Below are positions 61,609 to 64,000 of a stretch of DNA of 64,000 nt, one piece after another. The position numbers and the translations under genes were made by a program. The first letter of the stretch is position 1, and every line of letters starts with the position of its first letter. The stretch lies in the NCBI GenBank assembly GCA_963678705.1, contig OY783218.1, positions 10,984,152 through 11,048,151 on the forward strand. Reading direction: 5' to 3'. The DNA is from Panorpa germanica. Its lineage: Eukaryota; Arthropoda; Insecta; Mecoptera; Panorpidae. Under the pieces are notes generated by a model that worked only from the letters and a program-made list of their open reading frames with translations, had not been told where the DNA came from and did no database searches.

Positions 61609-62922
61609 CTAGATCCATATTTCCGTAGACTGTAGTAAGCGAAGTGACTGCTTTTTGGTAAAAGGTCTCGAAAAGAAGGGATGTAGAGTGTATAGGGGTG
61701 AGGATATACGAGGGTGTAGAGAGGGAACAATGTACATTGCAGAGGTCAACTTAAGAAACATCTTCACAAGTAAATACAAAGAATTACAAGGAATTTTTAG
61801 CTGATGGCTTTTAGTGACTCGAACGTAAGATTCCCAAGTTGCTAAGAAAGCGGGATGTTTTGAAGCAGACGGCTTTGAAAACATAAAGTAAAACGACAGA
61901 ATGAAAGAGACGAGTATTGACCTTGACTTCCCAATGACTTTGGTGAGAGATTGTATTACGATGCTAGGCGTTTCCATAGAATAAATAATTTTCTCTTTCG
62001 TCTCCGAAAAAACAATTCTATTCAAGTAAGAATTTCCTTGATACGTGACTTCTTTCATTAATGGCAAAGTAAATGGTATGTCCAAACGGCACTCATGTAT
62101 GGGTGAATACATTTTTCGTTCATTTGTCTTTTCCGAATTTGTGTGATTGGATGTGGAAATCAATGCAGAATCTAAAACGTTTTGTTTGGATTTGTGATCA
62201 CTGATGTCACGCTTTACAGAAGTATGATGTGGGTCTAAATTATTACTGTCTGTTTCCTTAGGTAGGATTACAGATGGTTGTAACTCCGAATTAGATACAG
62301 CTTGAGTATTGCAAGTGTTCATACTTTGTGTGGTTGACTTAGGTTTATCAAATTCTGATAGCAGTGAGGTCCATAAAGATGAGTAACATTCCAAACCGTG
62401 ATTTGCATTCTTAAGTGTAGTCTGAGCTATGTCTGTTAGATAGATCTCTAACAAACGTAGTTTATCAAGTTCATCAAATATATCTTGACAGTGCACAAGA
62501 TTTTTAAACTGAGTTTTAAATAAAGGCCATGATTGCATGTCTCCATTAAAATCTGGTATAATGAAATTTGATAAATCGATATCAGACGTTTGTGGTGTGT
62601 ATGTCAAATCAAATGTCGAATTAGGTGATGAAAGTACGATATCAATAATCGACATAATTGTTAAATGTTTCAGTCTAAATGCTTTGATCTCCTTGCAAAT
62701 TTGCGAGATACGTTGTGGATCATTGCATAATAGAGTTTTCATGTGGTTACAGGTCTCAATAAAAGACTCAAGTAGAGGGTCAGAATGCCTCTTGCATACT
62801 AGGAGTTCTGATATGCTGAGAGATGTAAGATTGTTAGCGATAATCCTATGAACACTTTTGTAATAAATGTGTAGGTTGGCTTTGTGGGAGTGAGCCTGAA
62901 CATTTAATCGCTTTAAATCCAT
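61609..62922 (-). CDS. BEL/Pao-like Gag (DUF1759-type), open 437-codon frame
   Basis: An uninterrupted frame on the minus strand. Residues about 110-190 hold the DUF1759 pattern of BEL/Pao Gag proteins: LSNFIIPDFNGDMQSWPLF, KTQFKNLVH, then FDELDKLRLLEIYLTDIA and SLWTSLLSEFDKP. Gag of these elements packages RNA and forms particles. The C-terminal third (from about residue 330) matches nothing I know and may come from a deletion that fused gag to later sequence. Zinc knuckles, protease, reverse transcriptase and integrase are absent between here and the LTR, so the element is not autonomous. The open frame could reflect recent insertion or, less likely, host use. Confidence 0.72.
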   Translation of the reverse strand: MDLKRLNVQAHSHKANLHIYYKSVHRIIANNLTSLSISELLVCKRHSDPLLESFIETCNHMKTLLCNDPQRISQICKEIKAFRLKHLTIMSIIDIVLSSPNSTFDLTYTPQTSDIDLSNFIIPDFNGDMQSWPLFKTQFKNLVHCQDIFDELDKLRLLEIYLTDIAQTTLKNANHGLECYSSLWTSLLSEFDKPKSTTQSMNTCNTQAVSNSELQPSVILPKETDSNNLDPHHTSVKRDISDHKSKQNVLDSALISTSNHTNSEKTNERKMYSPIHECRLDIPFTLPLMKEVTYQGNSYLNRIVFSETKEKIIYSMETPSIVIQSLTKVIGKSRSILVSFILSFYFMFSKPSASKHPAFLATWESYVRVTKSHQLKIPCNSLYLLVKMFLKLTSAMYIVPSLHPRISSPLYTLHPFFSRPFTKKQSLRLLQSTEIWI

Positions 62923-64000
62923 AATGTAGATGGTGATCTAAATTAATTTTGTGATAAATATAAAATAATAATTATTTTAATCGTTGCTTAGTGTACGTAA
63001 TGGATATTGCAAGTACAATAATTTGGTATTATGTATGTGATGCGAATATTTTAACGTAAGCATGGTGTTAGAATTTCAAAGTTAGAAAACTATATTTCGT
63101 TGGAAATATTCAATCTATTGTTACTTGAAGTAAGCTAGGAACGCTTGATTTATTTTAACAATCGAGTTTCAAGTGGAAACTAAACCTGTATGACGGGTAA
63201 ACGATTGGTTAAAATATTAACTTTTTCAGTTAATTTTGATCATGATAACAAATGATTTGAGTAATATTTATAAATTATTTAATTGCGGTATTCAAAATAA
63301 CATTTGTACAAACACAAAAGGTTAAGTTATTTGAAAATGTATGTATAATGTATAGTTATTTAAATATTATAAAAATGTTTCTAAGTAATGAAAGTAAACT
63401 GAATGTTGAATAGTAGAACGAAGATAATCAATTGTTTGGAAAACAAGTTCAATTGATTTGTTGATGAATTAATAAAGTAAAATCCAAAATATAAATTACC
63501 AAAATGTTATTACAATCTTTACAAAATCTATTTGCTGAGTACTTGAACAAATTATAATTAGTTTAACTGATAAAAATAAAATAATTTTGAAACAAATAAA
63601 TCAAAATTGAATAATCGTTAAGATTAGCAGTATAAAAGAACTATTATTTTCAAATTAGAACCAAGGTTACCGAGTGTTTACAATGATTTAGTTAATTTTG
63701 AAAAGAATTCTTATAGCTATTGTACAAATAATGATTTTGTAAAATGTTTGTAGATGTGGGCTTTGTTTACATAAATTCTATTGGTGAATAGATTAGCGAA
63801 GTTACAATTATGAATAAATTAGGACAATTAAAATAACGTAATTAATTTAATATTAAAATCTAAAACTGAATAATTGTATATGCTATTTTATGTAATGCAA
63901 ATGGTGCTCGTATTTATGCTCATAAGTAAATCATATGGAGATATGACACTTGACAGTAGGTTGTCTTACTTACAGCTAAAATGTGTATGTGTAAAGTGAG
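62923..64000. other. A/T-rich DNA to window end
   Basis: No 5' LTR, gene or classified repeat is recognised here. This is where the 5' leader and LTR of the gag-bearing element would be expected, so its 5' end is missing, diverged or farther upstream. Confidence 0.4.

Noticed and set aside
1..64000. CRISPR arrays, rRNA genes, bacterial operons or viral genes
   Set aside because: No regularly spaced repeats with unique spacers, no rRNA core motifs and no clustered long frames; the window is ordinary eukaryotic DNA.

Overview
The window is AT-rich genomic DNA of a eukaryote with split genes. It is most likely an insect and probably a moth or butterfly. The evidence is a multi-exon CD36-family receptor, a multi-exon FAM151/menorin gene, and a mobile-element set typical of Lepidoptera: a tRNA-type SINE, a Helitron with a CTAG end, mariner and hAT remnants, Jockey-like LINEs and a BEL/Pao LTR element. 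No bacterial, organellar or CRISPR-like features were seen. The order-level assignment is inference from gene and repeat types, not from a database match.

Region 1 (1-9.9 kb, + strand): six coding exons (496 residues) of a CD36/scavenger-receptor-B protein. The first coding exon, with the N-terminal membrane segment, lies upstream of the window. All splice phases close. The 3.5-kb last intron carries two repeat fragments.

Region 2 (9.9-16.9 kb): intergenic repeats. These include a full-length SINE with a perfect 12-bp target duplication, two copies of a repeat called family A here, and a palindromic repeat (family H).

Region 3 (16.9-19.6 kb, + strand): a complete four-exon, 348-residue FAM151/menorin-family membrane protein. 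Its intron 1 holds a full family A element flanked by a 16-bp direct repeat.

Region 4 (19.7-38 kb): repeat-rich and without a recognised host gene. It holds a 762-bp hAT element with an 8-bp target duplication and transposase remnants, a truncated mariner, a near-perfect 52-bp-stem hairpin, LINE and Jockey fragments, and several nested inverted-repeat elements.

Region 5 (38.3-39.0 kb, + strand): the first coding exon of a secreted, acidic, low-complexity protein. Its continuation was not found, so its first intron may run past the window end.

Region 6 (39-64 kb): almost entirely mobile-element debris. It holds a complete-ended but internally deleted Helitron, mariner and MITE copies, a LINE RNase H tail, a 245-bp inverted duplication about 6 kb apart, and a BEL/Pao element (minus strand) with an open 437-codon gag-like frame and one LTR.

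The two clear host genes encode membrane or secretory-route proteins on the same strand; nothing in the sequence shows that they work together. No convincing new multi-gene system was found. The most unusual items are the family A element with its long flanking repeat, the 52-bp hairpin, the retained gag-like frame, and the deletion structures of the Helitron and mariner.
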